Shown: positions 8,450 through 17,948 of the stretch, piece by piece
Layout of the letters: every line of letters starts with the position of its first letter
Numbering within the stretch: position 1 is the stretch's first letter
DNA from: SHZI01 sp031409515
Lineage (GTDB): Bacteria > Pseudomonadota > Gammaproteobacteria > Steroidobacterales > GCA-2729495
Direction: 5' to 3'
Length of the DNA stretch: 64,000 nt
Assembly: GCA_031409515.1 (NCBI GenBank)
Contig: JANNXJ010000045.1
Location: forward strand, 1 to 64,000
The notes under the pieces: generated by a model
Seen by the model: only the letters and a program-made list of their open reading frames with translations
Databases searched by the model: none
Told to the model about the DNA's origin: nothing
Position numbers and translations under genes: made by a program

Positions 8450-8761
8450 ATGGCTGCCTATATTCTCTCCGTCATCGAGGTCACCAACCCCGGCCCGAAT
8501 CTCAAGAAGTACTCGGAGGAATCCGCCCGACTGGCCCGCTCCCACGGCGGCAAGTATGTGCTCCGGGGCAAGGCAGCGAGTGTGGTCTCGGGAACCCTGT
8601 TGGCCAACAAGGTGGTGATCATGCTGGAGTTTCCGAGCATGGAAAGTCTCAATGCGTTCTACCTGAGCGATGCCTATCAGAAAGAGTGCAAGCCCCTGCG
8701 GGAAGGCACCGGCATCTACGACATCGGGATCTTTGAGGCCCCGCCGGCCACTATGGCCTAG
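8450..8761 (+). CDS. DUF1330 family protein
   Basis: This is a small cytoplasmic protein with a dimeric alpha/beta-barrel fold and no established function. The 103 residues match DUF1330 throughout: AAYILSVIEV at the start, HGGKYVLRG in the middle, and LEFPSMESLNAFYLSDAYQ near the end. It has its own ribosome site (CTGGAG before the ATG). It overlaps the convergent OPT transporter gene by 11 bp at the stops. Confidence 0.88.
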   Translation: MAAYILSVIEVTNPGPNLKKYSEESARLARSHGGKYVLRGKAASVVSGTLLANKVVIMLEFPSMESLNAFYLSDAYQKECKPLREGTGIYDIGIFEAPPATMA

Positions 8762-11003
8762 CTGGCAGCCCACCCCGGCTCACCCACCAGAGCAGCAATG
8801 CCAGCCCCGCGAAGGGGCCCAGGGCGAGCAGGTCGGCGTAGGGTCCGTCGAAGAACGGGTTGTTCGCCACGGCCCAGTTCTGGAGCGCGGCGTCCAGGTT
8901 GCCAAGTACTCCGGAGAGAAAGGCGATCACTATGCCGGCGATCGCACCGCCGGCAATGTAACCGGAGGCGAGAAGCACTCCGGGGCTGCGATCTGTCATG
9001 GCGACAAACTCGGGCTCCGTCAGACCCTGGCTGGCCGGCTGCGCGGCAGCCCGTTTGTCGGCGAGCCAGCGAATGAGGCCGCCGACGAAGAGCGGGGTGG
9101 AACTGGAAATCGGCAGATAGACGCCAACCGCGAAGGCCAGCGATGGCACGCCGGAGAGCTCCAGAATGAGGGAGATCGTCGCGCCGAAGATCACGAGCTC
9201 CCAGGGGAGCTCCCGATCGAGGATGCCCTTGATGATGTAAGACACGAGCGTGGCCTTTGGGGCATCGAACTTGCGCACCGAGGTCCCGTCCGGGCGGGTG
9301 TCATGGGTGCCGTTGATGCCAGGATCAACCAGCCAGACGGCCGTCCCTGCGTCGTCTACCAGGTATTTTCCGGCCGGCCCCCCGTCCAGATTTGTCTTCT
9401 GCCAGACCCGGTAGGTTCGGGCGTCGTCAACGGCCTGCACGCCTCGCAGCGCCTCGCGCTGCCCGCCTGGCGCCTGGACATCAGTTTTCAGTCCTTGCGG
9501 AGCCACCTGCGCTATCGGCACATACACCGTCGCGCTCTCGTTCAGCTGGAGCAGGATCGGGCCCATGCACAGGGCCGAGGCAAAAGCGCCAACCAGAATT
9601 GACACCTGCTGCAGGCGGGGTGTGGCGCCGACCAGATAGCCCGTCTTGAGGTCCTGGGAGATGGTGCCGCCATTGGAACAGGCAACGCAGACGATGCCCC
9701 CGACGGACAGTGCGGTGACGTACCAGGTGTCGCCGGTCCACCCGACGATGAGAAACACCAGGCAGGTGAGCATGAGTGCAGCGATGGTCATGCCGGAGAT
9801 GGGGTTTGACGTGGAGCCGATCTCACCAGTCAGGCGGGAAGACACGGTGACAAAGAGAGCACCCAGAACCAGGATGAGCAGCGCGCCCAGCAGGTTCATG
9901 TGCAGTGAGGGTGACAACAGGATGATGGTCAACAGCAGAATGATGCCGATGCCCACCAGCTTGATGGGGATATCCTGATCGGTCCGGTCCTTGCCAACCT
10001 CGCTTTGGCGCGCAACGGCGAAATCCCCGAAGCCCCGGCGGATGCTGCTGGCAATGAGCGGCAGCGCCCGGATGAGACTGACAATCCCGCCCGCCGCCAC
10101 CGCGCCGGCCCCGATGTAGAGGATATAGGCGCCCCGCACGTCGGACGGCGTCATGTCGGCAATGGGCAGGGTGCCCGGCGGGACCAGCCCGCCAATCTGT
10201 GCCCCGAAATACTTGATCAGCGGTATCAGCAGCATGTAGGCCATCACGCCCCCCGCAAACATCATGCTGCTGATGCGCGGACCGATGATGTAGCCGACTC
10301 CCAGCAGCTCGGGCGAAACATCCGTGGCAATGGATCCGCCCTTGAGTGGCGCACCAAACACATAGCCCGGCGCGTCACGCCAGCCCTTGAGCGCGACGTT
10401 GAGTGTCTTGTAGATCAGGCCAATACCAAAGCCCGCAAAGATCGTGCGGGCACTAATGGCTTGTCCTGCCGTACCCTCAGCCAGGGGGTCAGCTGCCGCG
10501 CGGGACTCGACGGAAGCGCCCGCCTTCAGGACCGCCGCGCAGGCCGTACCTTCCGGGTACTTGAGGATGCCGTGCTGGTTGACGATCAGCGCGTGGCGCA
10601 GGGGAATCATCATCAGGATGCCGAGCAGACCGCCCAGGACGGCGACGAGCAGTACTCGCGTGAGCTCCAGATCAAAGCCCAGGATCAGGATTGCCGGCAT
10701 CGTCACGCCGACGCCGAAGGCGATGGACTCGCCCGCGGAACCGGTGGTCTGGACGATATTGTTCTCCAGGATGCTGGCATCCCGTACCCCGAGCCTGGAC
10801 AGCAACCGGAACAGGGTGATGGAAATGACGGCAACGGGGATGGAGGCGCTCACCGTCAGCCCGACCTTCAGGACGAGATAGAGCGAGGAAGCGCCAAAGA
10901 TGATGCCGAGGACCGTCCCCACCAGGACGGCCCGCAGGGTCATCTCCGGGAGGGACGTCCCGGCAGCGATATAGGGCCGGTGGGGAATCCGCGGCTGGCT
11001 CAT
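8751..11003 (-). CDS. OPT family oligopeptide transporter
   Basis: This large polytopic inner-membrane protein is predicted to import small peptides by proton symport. It has 750 residues with about 16 hydrophobic segments; the start RPYIAAGTSLPEMTLRA and the motif KVGLTVSASIPVAVIS are typical of bacterial OPT proteins. A hydrophilic insertion of about 60 residues lies around 505-575, between membrane segments, as seen in many family members. The ATG overlaps the stop of the upstream thioesterase gene as ATGA, so the two are co-translated. Some OPT members carry metal chelates, so the substrate is not certain. Confidence 0.88.
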   Translation of the reverse strand: MSQPRIPHRPYIAAGTSLPEMTLRAVLVGTVLGIIFGASSLYLVLKVGLTVSASIPVAVISITLFRLLSRLGVRDASILENNIVQTTGSAGESIAFGVGVTMPAILILGFDLELTRVLLVAVLGGLLGILMMIPLRHALIVNQHGILKYPEGTACAAVLKAGASVESRAAADPLAEGTAGQAISARTIFAGFGIGLIYKTLNVALKGWRDAPGYVFGAPLKGGSIATDVSPELLGVGYIIGPRISSMMFAGGVMAYMLLIPLIKYFGAQIGGLVPPGTLPIADMTPSDVRGAYILYIGAGAVAAGGIVSLIRALPLIASSIRRGFGDFAVARQSEVGKDRTDQDIPIKLVGIGIILLLTIILLSPSLHMNLLGALLILVLGALFVTVSSRLTGEIGSTSNPISGMTIAALMLTCLVFLIVGWTGDTWYVTALSVGGIVCVACSNGGTISQDLKTGYLVGATPRLQQVSILVGAFASALCMGPILLQLNESATVYVPIAQVAPQGLKTDVQAPGGQREALRGVQAVDDARTYRVWQKTNLDGGPAGKYLVDDAGTAVWLVDPGINGTHDTRPDGTSVRKFDAPKATLVSYIIKGILDRELPWELVIFGATISLILELSGVPSLAFAVGVYLPISSSTPLFVGGLIRWLADKRAAAQPASQGLTEPEFVAMTDRSPGVLLASGYIAGGAIAGIVIAFLSGVLGNLDAALQNWAVANNPFFDGPYADLLALGPFAGLALLLWWVSRGGLPARP

Positions 11004-11422
11004 GCCGGCTGGGTCCGCGGCTCGCCGTCGACAACAATCATGAAGCTGGCCTCGGCCTCTGCGACCAGTGCCCGGTCATCCGCCCTGAACATCTGACCCT
11101 CGAGAAAAGCCACCTTGCCCTTCTGCCGGACGAGCCGTCCTTCGAGCAGCACGGGCGTACCGACGGCCAGCGGCTGGCGGTAGCGGATCTCGCAGCGGGC
11201 CGTGTGGGCCCGAACACCCTTCAGGTACAGCCAGTTGGCCATGACGTCGTCGAGGGCGCTGTAGACGATGCCACCGTGGGTTAACCGGTCGTAGCCAGCA
11301 TGATCGGGGCCCGGGGTGAACTCGGCACGGCAGACGTCCAGCCCGTCGATGTGAAAGCGGAGGCGCAAGCCAACGGGATTGTCGGGGCCGCAGACGAAAC
11401 AGCGATTGGCATCGGGACGCAC
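11000..11422 (-). CDS. PaaI-like hotdog-fold thioesterase
   Basis: This is a predicted acyl-CoA thioesterase with the hotdog fold. The 140 residues contain FVCGPDNPVGLRLRF near the N-terminus, which recalls a CxxC-bearing subgroup, and the catalytic-region motif LTHGGIVYSALDDVMANW. The start is GTG at 11422. It overlaps the downstream OPT transporter by 4 bp. The acyl substrate cannot be inferred; the link to a peptide transporter may only reflect shared transcription. Confidence 0.82.
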   Translation of the reverse strand: MRPDANRCFVCGPDNPVGLRLRFHIDGLDVCRAEFTPGPDHAGYDRLTHGGIVYSALDDVMANWLYLKGVRAHTARCEIRYRQPLAVGTPVLLEGRLVRQKGKVAFLEGQMFRADDRALVAEAEASFMIVVDGEPRTQPA

Positions 11423-11451
11423 GGGTCCTATGCTAGTCCCGGAGGTGGCGC

Positions 11452-11886
11452 GTGGCCTACGATTCCAGCAATATTTTTGCCAAGATCCTGCGGGGTGAGA
11501 TCCCCGCGCATATGGTCTACGAGGACCACTCCACCATCGCCATCCTCGACGTGATGCCTCAGGCCGATGGCCACGCCCTGATCATTCCCAAGGCTGCCGC
11601 CGAAAACCTGTTTGACCTGGACCCGACGCTGGCTGCCGCTGTCATGACCGTGGGTCAGCGGGTGGCACTGGCAGCCCGGAAGGTATTCCGCCCTGAGGGC
11701 ATCACGCTGATGCAGTTCAACGGTGCGGAGGCGGGGCAAACCGTCTTCCATTTTCATCTGCATGTGATTCCGCGGTATGCCGGTCAGGCACTGCGGAGTC
11801 ATGGCCGTGGGTTCGCCGACCCCGCGGTTCTTGCGGAGCAGGCTGAACGCCTGCGGGTCGAGCTGCAGCGGGAGCAGCCCCGGTAG
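11452..11886 (+). CDS. HIT family (histidine triad) protein
   Basis: This is a nucleotide hydrolase or transferase of the histidine triad superfamily. The 144 residues carry the triad HFHLHVIPRY near residue 103-112 and the conserved N-terminal NIFAKILRGEIPAHMVYED. It starts with GTG at 11452, six bases after a GGAGG. It is followed by a GNAT gene in the same direction. The likely role is hydrolysis of a nucleoside phosphoramidate or diadenosine polyphosphate. Confidence 0.92.
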   Translation: MAYDSSNIFAKILRGEIPAHMVYEDHSTIAILDVMPQADGHALIIPKAAAENLFDLDPTLAAAVMTVGQRVALAARKVFRPEGITLMQFNGAEAGQTVFHFHLHVIPRYAGQALRSHGRGFADPAVLAEQAERLRVELQREQPR

Positions 11887-11918
11887 ACTCCGGCTCCCCG
11901 GGGCAACCGAGGCAGGAA

Positions 11919-12446
11919 ATGGCCGCAAAACTCCTTGATCATGAGACCGTGGCCAGCGCGGTAGTGGTGCGCAAGATGCGCGGGGACGACCTCCCTGGCG
12001 CCCTGGGGATCCTCCGCCTCTGGAACATGGTGCCTCTGGCCCCGTCTGCAGAAGTGCCGGAGCCGGAACGGACGACGATCAACATCGACAATGCTTTTGT
12101 TGCCGAGGCTGAGGGACGCATCGTTGGCACCGGCAGCTATTTCATCCTTGGGGATGGCTGGGCAGAAACGGCCAGCCTGGCAGTGGACCCGGCGCCGCGC
12201 TTCGCCGGGGTCGGGATATTGCTCCAGCAGGCGCGACTTGATGAGATGCGGGCGCGGGGCGTCCGTTGGGTGCGGACGGAAACTGACCGGCCCGCAACTG
12301 TGCGCTGGTACGTTCAGCGCTTCGGCTACCGGATCGTCGGTGCCAACCCCAAGAAGCACGCGTTCAGCCTGCCCGATGTGGACCACTGGACCGTGCTCGA
12401 GCTTGACCTGGAGGAAGCGCGTCCCGGGGCAGAACCGCTCAGGTAG
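11919..12446 (+). CDS. GNAT family N-acetyltransferase
   Basis: This is a predicted acetyl-CoA-dependent acetyltransferase. The 175 residues show the GNAT order: an N-terminal VVVRKMRGDDLPGALGI, the central strand AFVAEAEGRIVGTGSYF, the acetyl-CoA-binding helix region RFAGVGILLQQARLDEMRARG, and ATVRWYVQRFGYRIVG. The usual R/Q-x-x-G-x-G/A loop is altered to RFAGVG. The substrate is unknown. Its 3' end overlaps the convergent PaaK-like gene by 8 bp. Confidence 0.85.
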   Translation: MAAKLLDHETVASAVVVRKMRGDDLPGALGILRLWNMVPLAPSAEVPEPERTTINIDNAFVAEAEGRIVGTGSYFILGDGWAETASLAVDPAPRFAGVGILLQQARLDEMRARGVRWVRTETDRPATVRWYVQRFGYRIVGANPKKHAFSLPDVDHWTVLELDLEEARPGAEPLR

Positions 12447-13899
12447 TGGTGGGGGCTCCCGCGTCGCCGGGAACCATCGACATGAAATCCTCGAACTTGC
12501 CTCCCGGCGTCTGCTCCAGACGCGGATGCCTTTGCCAGTGGAAGGTGAAGGCATAGCCCAGCCGAACGGTCAGCGCCCGGACCAGACTGGCTTCCTCGCC
12601 GGGCGTGAGGTTGCGGAACATGACGTAGTTGATCTCAATCTCATCGACGCTCCGCTGGATCACCTGAAACTTCTCGATTGGCGCGACATCGAGCCAGAGG
12701 GAGGAGGGAAAGCTGGGCCAGAATTGCCGGCCATCCGGCAGCCGCAGCATGTTGCGCTGTCGGCCGTGAATCCGGCGCACAACCGGCAGACCACGGCCGC
12801 AGGGACACGGCTCACCGACCTCCGCGTAATCACCCAGGTGGTAGCGGATCAATGGCATGGCGAAATTGTGCAGGGCGGTCAGGACCACCTCCCCAGTCTC
12901 GCCGGGCGTGCAGGGCTTGCCGTCCCTGTCGAGAATCTCGACGATGAGATTCTCCGCCTGCACGTGATAGTGGTCGTGTTGCGGGCACTGCAGGGCAATG
13001 TAGCCCGCCTCTTCGCAGGTGTAGACATCCGCGATCTGCACCCCCCAGGCCGCCAGCACCGTCTCCCGCAGTGTTGGACGCAACGCCTCGCTGAAGGTGC
13101 GGGCCTGACGAAGCCGTGGGAGGCGGACCCCCTTGCGGAGGCTCAGTTCGGCCAGGGCGCCGAGATTGCTGGCGTGGGTAAGCAGGTAGTCCGGGTCCTC
13201 GCGCAGCAGCCAGTCAAGCTGCTCCGAGACATCGGTCTGCACGTTGAGAAGGGCCGCCGGGCCTGTGCGATAGAGGGCCGCCACGGGCGCTCCCCAGTTA
13301 GGCGTGTGTCGCTCCTGCACCCGGACCCGAATGGACGCGAGCTTTCCCGAGAAGTCCCGTTGTTGCCACAGGTGTTCGCGGAGGATCAGGGCCTGCCAGA
13401 AAAACTGGGTCACACCAGTGCGCAGAAAGCGGATCGGGGTACCGGTCGACCCCGAGCTTTGCCCCTCCGCCGGCTGCCCATGCGAGGCTGGCAAGGCCCG
13501 GCTCCGCAGAGCGGCGAACCGGGCCTGGAGCTCCGGCCGACCGAGTCGCGGCAAGGACGAGAACGTAGCCCAGTCCAGTTGGTCCGGGTCAAGGCCGGCG
13601 AACGCTCTGGCGTAGTGGGGCACAGTCGCGAGCGCGTGGCGTAGCAGGGCCTTTAGCTGACCCAGCTGGGAGTCCCGCAAGTCGTCGGCGGAACTCCATT
13701 GGGAATAGTCCAGCTGCTTCAGAAGATCGCGCAGCCCCCGGGGGCCGGCGGCGGCTACCACCGGCCAGGTGATACCGGCGAAGCAGCTCGTGGCTGGTGA
13801 CAGTTTGAGGGTGCGGCCTCGGCGCTGGGGAGCCAACTGGGTAATCTCCGGGAGATGCCGCTTAATAGCTTGTCCCGCGGTTCTCCGCAAGGACACCAC
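12439..13899 (-). CDS. PaaK/CapK-like adenylate-forming enzyme
   Basis: This cytoplasmic enzyme should activate a carboxylate as its adenylate. The ATP-binding loop GQSSGSTGTPIRF, VYTCEEAGYIALQC and MPLIRYHLGDYAEV are visible in a 486-residue protein. The cluster CPCGRGLPVVRRIHGR resembles the zinc-binding/LRRI-type region of the phenylacetate-CoA ligase family. It belongs to the divergent group often annotated as PaaK or CapK, so phenylacetate is not implied. It starts with GTG about 20 bp after crcB and appears to be the last gene of the ctpA-dgc-crcB unit. Confidence 0.8.
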   Translation of the reverse strand: MVSLRRTAGQAIKRHLPEITQLAPQRRGRTLKLSPATSCFAGITWPVVAAAGPRGLRDLLKQLDYSQWSSADDLRDSQLGQLKALLRHALATVPHYARAFAGLDPDQLDWATFSSLPRLGRPELQARFAALRSRALPASHGQPAEGQSSGSTGTPIRFLRTGVTQFFWQALILREHLWQQRDFSGKLASIRVRVQERHTPNWGAPVAALYRTGPAALLNVQTDVSEQLDWLLREDPDYLLTHASNLGALAELSLRKGVRLPRLRQARTFSEALRPTLRETVLAAWGVQIADVYTCEEAGYIALQCPQHDHYHVQAENLIVEILDRDGKPCTPGETGEVVLTALHNFAMPLIRYHLGDYAEVGEPCPCGRGLPVVRRIHGRQRNMLRLPDGRQFWPSFPSSLWLDVAPIEKFQVIQRSVDEIEINYVMFRNLTPGEEASLVRALTVRLGYAFTFHWQRHPRLEQTPGGKFEDFMSMVPGDAGAPTTT

Positions 13900-13920
13900 C
13901 GGGCCGCCGGCCAGCGGCTG

Positions 13921-14307
13921 TCAGGCAGGACGTCCGGTGGCTGACATCCCCGCGGTGAAGCCCGCTAACGCCGCGGCAACGCCCAGGAGGATCTGCAACG
14001 CGGCACTGGTCACGGCCGTGGTCGTCTGGCCTCCCCGCAGGAGCAGGAGTGTCTCCAGGGAGAACGCAGAGAACGTCGTGTAGCCGCCCAGCACACCGGT
14101 GACCAGAAACAACCACGCCTCTGCACTAATCAGGGAGCGGGATTCTGCCAGGCCGGCCACTAACCCGATCAGCAAGGAGCCGGTGACATTGACCACCAGC
14201 GTCCCTGCCGGAAAGGCCGCCATGGCGACGGCGCCGCTCACGGCGTAGCGCAGGGCAGACCCGACCGCACCACCGGCACCCACCAGCAGCAGTTCACGGA
14301 CGCTCAC
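13921..14307 (-). CDS. crcB: Fluoride exporter CrcB/Fluc
   Basis: This dual-topology membrane channel exports fluoride. The 128 residues have four hydrophobic segments and the family motifs GGAVGSALRY, TLVVNVTGS with the key Asn, and GGYTTFSAFSLE. It starts with GTG at 14307 and overlaps the stop of the diguanylate cyclase gene as GTGA. No fluoride riboswitch can precede it directly because the two genes overlap; expression probably comes from further upstream. Confidence 0.95.
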   Translation of the reverse strand: MSVRELLLVGAGGAVGSALRYAVSGAVAMAAFPAGTLVVNVTGSLLIGLVAGLAESRSLISAEAWLFLVTGVLGGYTTFSAFSLETLLLLRGGQTTTAVTSAALQILLGVAAALAGFTAGMSATGRPA

Positions 14308-15344
14308 CGGGCAACCTGCGGGGCCGATGAGGCCACGCCGGTGCCGCGGGACTGACGGGCCTGTTTCTCTTTCTTCAGGTTGCGCACGGCTTTGCGAAAC
14401 AGAATGCGCAGATCATGCCCGTCGCCCGGTGCCGCCGCCACACCAACAGCCACCGCCAGGCGCTGCATGGCGTAGTCAAAGTCCTGGGTCCCGGAGAACA
14501 CATCGTGACGGATGCGGTTAGCCACCACATCCGCAGCAACCCGGCCACAGCGGGGCAACAGAATGACGAATTCATCGCCCCCGTAGCGCGCACAGAGATC
14601 ACCATCCCGGGTGGCCCGCCGGATACTGTCGGCCACCGCCTTCAGCGCCCTGTCCCCTGCCTCGTGGCCGAACCGGTCGTTGATCTGTCCCAGCTGTTCC
14701 ACATCCACCATCAAGAGCGCACTGGGTTCACCCGCCTCCACAGCCTGCAGGTGCTCCGACTCCGCCAGCTTGCTGAAGCTGCGGAGGTTGTAGAGGCCGG
14801 TCAGGTCATCACGCTCGCCCAGGAAACGGATGGTCCGGGTCGCACGGTCCAGGTCGCTGGAGAGGGTGCAGGTGAGAAAGGCCACCAGCAGGGTGGGGGC
14901 CAGTTCAGCAAACAGTTCAATGAGGACAGGTAGCGAGAGCCAGTCCGGGCCCTGGGCCAGCAGGCCAACCAGCAGTTTACCCACCAGAATCAGCAGCAGC
15001 AGCCAAGCGGTGGGCCGCCGCCCGAGGAGCAGCGCCGCCGTCACCACGGGCAATAAATAGAGATGACTGAGAGGGCCGGCCCGGGGTCCCGCCTGGGCGG
15101 TCAACGCCGTGATCAACAGCACCATGGCCACCGTCTCAACGAGGAGCCGGAGACGGGGCTGCTCCCGGAGCCGCGGCAGGAACGGACTTCCAAGCACCGC
15201 CACGCCAAAGCACAGAAGAGTCAGAAACCAGACCGTGGAACTGTTGATGGCGTCCCGGGCCACGAAATAGAAGAGCGCGGTGACCAGCAACAGCAGCAGC
15301 TGGACTTCCCGAATACTGCGAGCAATGCCTTTCAAAGCGACCAT
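14304..15344 (-). CDS. Membrane-bound diguanylate cyclase (GGDEF)
   Basis: This enzyme makes the second messenger cyclic di-GMP from GTP. The N-terminal ~160 residues hold about five to six membrane helices. The GGDEF domain (about 175-330) has an intact YGGDEF active site and an inhibitory I-site RDGD five residues before it, so product feedback is expected. The 346-residue protein begins 11 bp after ctpA and overlaps crcB by 4 bp. What its membrane sensor detects is not visible. Confidence 0.9.
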   Translation of the reverse strand: MVALKGIARSIREVQLLLLLVTALFYFVARDAINSSTVWFLTLLCFGVAVLGSPFLPRLREQPRLRLLVETVAMVLLITALTAQAGPRAGPLSHLYLLPVVTAALLLGRRPTAWLLLLILVGKLLVGLLAQGPDWLSLPVLIELFAELAPTLLVAFLTCTLSSDLDRATRTIRFLGERDDLTGLYNLRSFSKLAESEHLQAVEAGEPSALLMVDVEQLGQINDRFGHEAGDRALKAVADSIRRATRDGDLCARYGGDEFVILLPRCGRVAADVVANRIRHDVFSGTQDFDYAMQRLAVAVGVAAAPGDGHDLRILFRKAVRNLKKEKQARQSRGTGVASSAPQVAR

Positions 15345-15355
15345 GCCCGATGTCT

Positions 15356-16600
15356 CTACTGTAGTTGGGCCAGGTTCGACTGGGCCAGGAGTGCCGGACG
15401 GGTCTTCAGCAGCTCCAGCGCCGCATGGAGGCCAGTGGCCGCTGCATCAGCGCCGAGAGCCACGTCGGGCGTGATGCCCTGGCCCTGGATCGAGACGCCG
15501 GAGGGCGTGAAGTACCGGGACGTCGTCAGCTTTATCGCCCGTCCGCCGGACAAGGGCATCACCGTCTGCACGGAACCCTTGCCGAAGGTGCGGCTGCCGA
15601 CAATGGTGGCGCGATGATTGTCCTGAAGGGCTCCAGCCACAATCTCGGAAGCGGAAGCAGAGGCGCCGTTGACCAGAACAACCAGCGGGGCCCCGGCCAG
15701 AAGGTCGCCAGGAGCTGCCTCGTGCCGGAACGTTGCTTCGCGGGACCGGCCACTCGCTGTGACGATCAGGCCCCGCTCGAGAAAGCTGTCTGCGACGTCC
15801 ACCGCGGCGTCCAGCACGCCGCCGGGATTGTCCCGTAGATCCAGCACGACGCCCCGCAGGCCGCCGGCTGTTTCCTGATTGAGGCGCACCAGGCTGCTGC
15901 GCAGATCCTTGCCCGTCGTATCGCTGAACTGGGAGATCCGCAGGTAGGCGTACCCGGGTTCAAGCAGCCGCGCCTGGACACTGTGGACTTCCACGGGGCG
16001 GCGCTCCAGGTCAAAGGCCAGCGGCGCCGGGTGTCCTTCCCGGGCAATGGTCAGCAGTACATGGCTGCCCACGGGGCCGCGCATCCGCAGAATCGCCTGA
16101 CTGACATTGCCTTCATCGAGAGTCTTGCCATCGATTGACAGAACTGCGTCCCCGGCCTTGATCCCCGCCCGGGCGGCGGGCGTACCTTCAATGGGCGTCA
16201 CCACGCCGACCCGCCCGTCGGTCGTCTGCAGTTCGAGGCCAACCCCGGAGTAGGTGCCGCTCGTACTGATGCGAATCTCCTCGTACTCGGCGGGATCGAG
16301 ATACCGGGAGTGGGGGTCGAGCTCGGCGAGCATGCCCCGCACGGCGTTATCCATCAGCTGGCGTCCGGACACCGCTTCCACATACTCGCGCTTCACCCGG
16401 TCGAGAATCTCGGCAAGGACCCGGGCATCGGCAGGCGGCAGTACCGGGGTTGGTGGCACCCGCGCCGACGAGACCGGTTCTGCAGAGTTGAAGGTGGCGG
16501 GCGTGAAGCCGGCCAGCACGGCACCGCCCAGCGCCAGGGAAAAGCCCAGCAGCGCCCCGGTGAGCAGTGGCAGCAAGCCCTTGACTGAGAACGCTTTCAC
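15356..16600 (-). CDS. ctpA: S41 family C-terminal processing peptidase
   Basis: This periplasmic serine protease trims C-termini of envelope proteins. An N-terminal hydrophobic anchor (about residues 10-32) is followed by a helical region, a PDZ domain (about 95-175: GVGLELQTTDGRVGVVTPIEG) and the catalytic core. The nucleophile serine lies in NGASASASEIVAGAL and the general-base lysine in RTFGKGSVQ, so it should be active. It is 414 residues. It lies downstream of envC, consistent with a shared role in cell-wall remodelling. Confidence 0.94.
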   Translation of the reverse strand: MKAFSVKGLLPLLTGALLGFSLALGGAVLAGFTPATFNSAEPVSSARVPPTPVLPPADARVLAEILDRVKREYVEAVSGRQLMDNAVRGMLAELDPHSRYLDPAEYEEIRISTSGTYSGVGLELQTTDGRVGVVTPIEGTPAARAGIKAGDAVLSIDGKTLDEGNVSQAILRMRGPVGSHVLLTIAREGHPAPLAFDLERRPVEVHSVQARLLEPGYAYLRISQFSDTTGKDLRSSLVRLNQETAGGLRGVVLDLRDNPGGVLDAAVDVADSFLERGLIVTASGRSREATFRHEAAPGDLLAGAPLVVLVNGASASASEIVAGALQDNHRATIVGSRTFGKGSVQTVMPLSGGRAIKLTTSRYFTPSGVSIQGQGITPDVALGADAAATGLHAALELLKTRPALLAQSNLAQLQ

Positions 16601-16700
16601 GGTCGTCCAAACACCCCAGTGGCCTCGGACAGTAGCACAGGGTTTGCCGGGCAGGCATGGACTGGAACACAGTCCGCGGCAGCGCTGGAGACGGGTACGC

Positions 16701-17894
16701 TCAGTTCCCCCACTGCCGCGGATTCACCGGCCGACCGTTCTTCCGGACTTCGAAATAGAGGGCTGGCCGAGGCTGGCCGCCGGTATCCCCTACGTGGGCA
16801 AACACATCCCCGTCGGCCAGCTGGTCCCCGACCTGACGGGTGAGGTCCTGATTGTGGCCGTAGAGGCTGAGATAGCCGCCCCCATGATCCAGGACGAGCA
16901 ACAGGCCCAGACCGGGCAGCCAGTCTGCGTAGACGACCCGGCCGGGGCGGGTGGCACGCACCTCCGTGCCGGCGGGAGCTGCGATGAGGACCCCATCCCA
17001 GCGCATCTTGCCGCCAGCCCGGGACTGGCCGAAATCCGCCAGCATCGCCCCGGCCACGGGCCAGCGGCCTTTGCCCAGGGGTCGCGCCGGGACCGGGGCG
17101 GCGGGCGTGCGCTCCGCAGGCGGCGCCGCCCGTCGGGCCTGGGCAGCTGCCCTTTCGATGTCCCGCAGCACACGCTCCAGCGCAGCGGCCTCGGTCCGGG
17201 CCCGGGCCAGCTGCTTCTTCTGGCCCTTCACCTCGGCATCCAGGGTGGCAACCACCGTGGAGCGTTGCCGGCGGGAGCTGTCCAGTTCCGCCAGCTGCGC
17301 GGTGCGGCGGGCCGAAAGCTCGGCGAGGACTTCACGCTGGCTGGCGACTGCCAGGCGATCCCTCTCCAGAGTTTCCAGGCTCGCCTGGATCGAACCCAGC
17401 AACGCGCTGCGGCTTCGGGCGAGATAGGCGAGCCAGGTCAGGCGGCGACCCAGTTCGGCCGGGTCCTGCTGGCTGAAGACAGCCCTGACCCGCTCACTGC
17501 CACCGGTGATGTGCGCGAGGCGCAGCTGCCCGGCCAGGGCGCCCCGCTGCTTATCCAGTTCCGCGCGCGTCCCGGCGAGCTGGTTGTTGAGTGCCGCGAG
17601 GCGCTGCTCTGCTGCGGCAAGCTGCCGGCGCGTGCTATTGAGGTCCTGCCGGGTCCGGGCGGCGGCAGTCTCGGCTTCGCGAAGCTGCCGATCGAGTTCG
17701 CCGCGCCGACTGAGATCCTTGCGATTCTGTTTCTCGAGGTCCCGAATGCGTTCCCGCACGCGGGCAAGATCCTCCTTGGTCTGGCCAGCCCTGGGAGGGC
17801 CAGATTCGGCCCGGGTGGCAGCCGCCGCCCCGTCCAGCCCAGGTGGCAGGGACAAAAGCAGCGCCAAACCCAGACAGAGCATCACACGGACCAT
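16701..17894 (-). CDS. envC: Murein hydrolase activator EnvC-type protein
   Basis: This is a secreted regulator of amidases at cell division. The 397-residue protein has a signal peptide (about 1-26), a long coiled coil (about 40-250, rich in Arg, Leu, Glu and Gln) and a C-terminal LytM/M23 domain. The LytM site is degenerate: the first zinc His is missing (MRWDGV) and the HxH position reads LYFEV, as expected of an activator and not an enzyme. SLYGHN is retained. A GGACTG/CAGTCC inverted repeat (16659-16675) after the stop may end the transcript. Confidence 0.9.
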   Translation of the reverse strand: MVRVMLCLGLALLLSLPPGLDGAAAATRAESGPPRAGQTKEDLARVRERIRDLEKQNRKDLSRRGELDRQLREAETAAARTRQDLNSTRRQLAAAEQRLAALNNQLAGTRAELDKQRGALAGQLRLAHITGGSERVRAVFSQQDPAELGRRLTWLAYLARSRSALLGSIQASLETLERDRLAVASQREVLAELSARRTAQLAELDSSRRQRSTVVATLDAEVKGQKKQLARARTEAAALERVLRDIERAAAQARRAAPPAERTPAAPVPARPLGKGRWPVAGAMLADFGQSRAGGKMRWDGVLIAAPAGTEVRATRPGRVVYADWLPGLGLLLVLDHGGGYLSLYGHNQDLTRQVGDQLADGDVFAHVGDTGGQPRPALYFEVRKNGRPVNPRQWGN

Positions 17895-17948
17895 CGTCCG
17901 GGCAGTTTAGGCCATGGGTATAATGCGCCGCCAGCCAGATCGGACCTC

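Noticed and set aside
13900..14320. Fluoride riboswitch before crcB
   Set aside because: crcB overlaps the preceding gene, leaving no room, and no riboswitch-like fold was seen.
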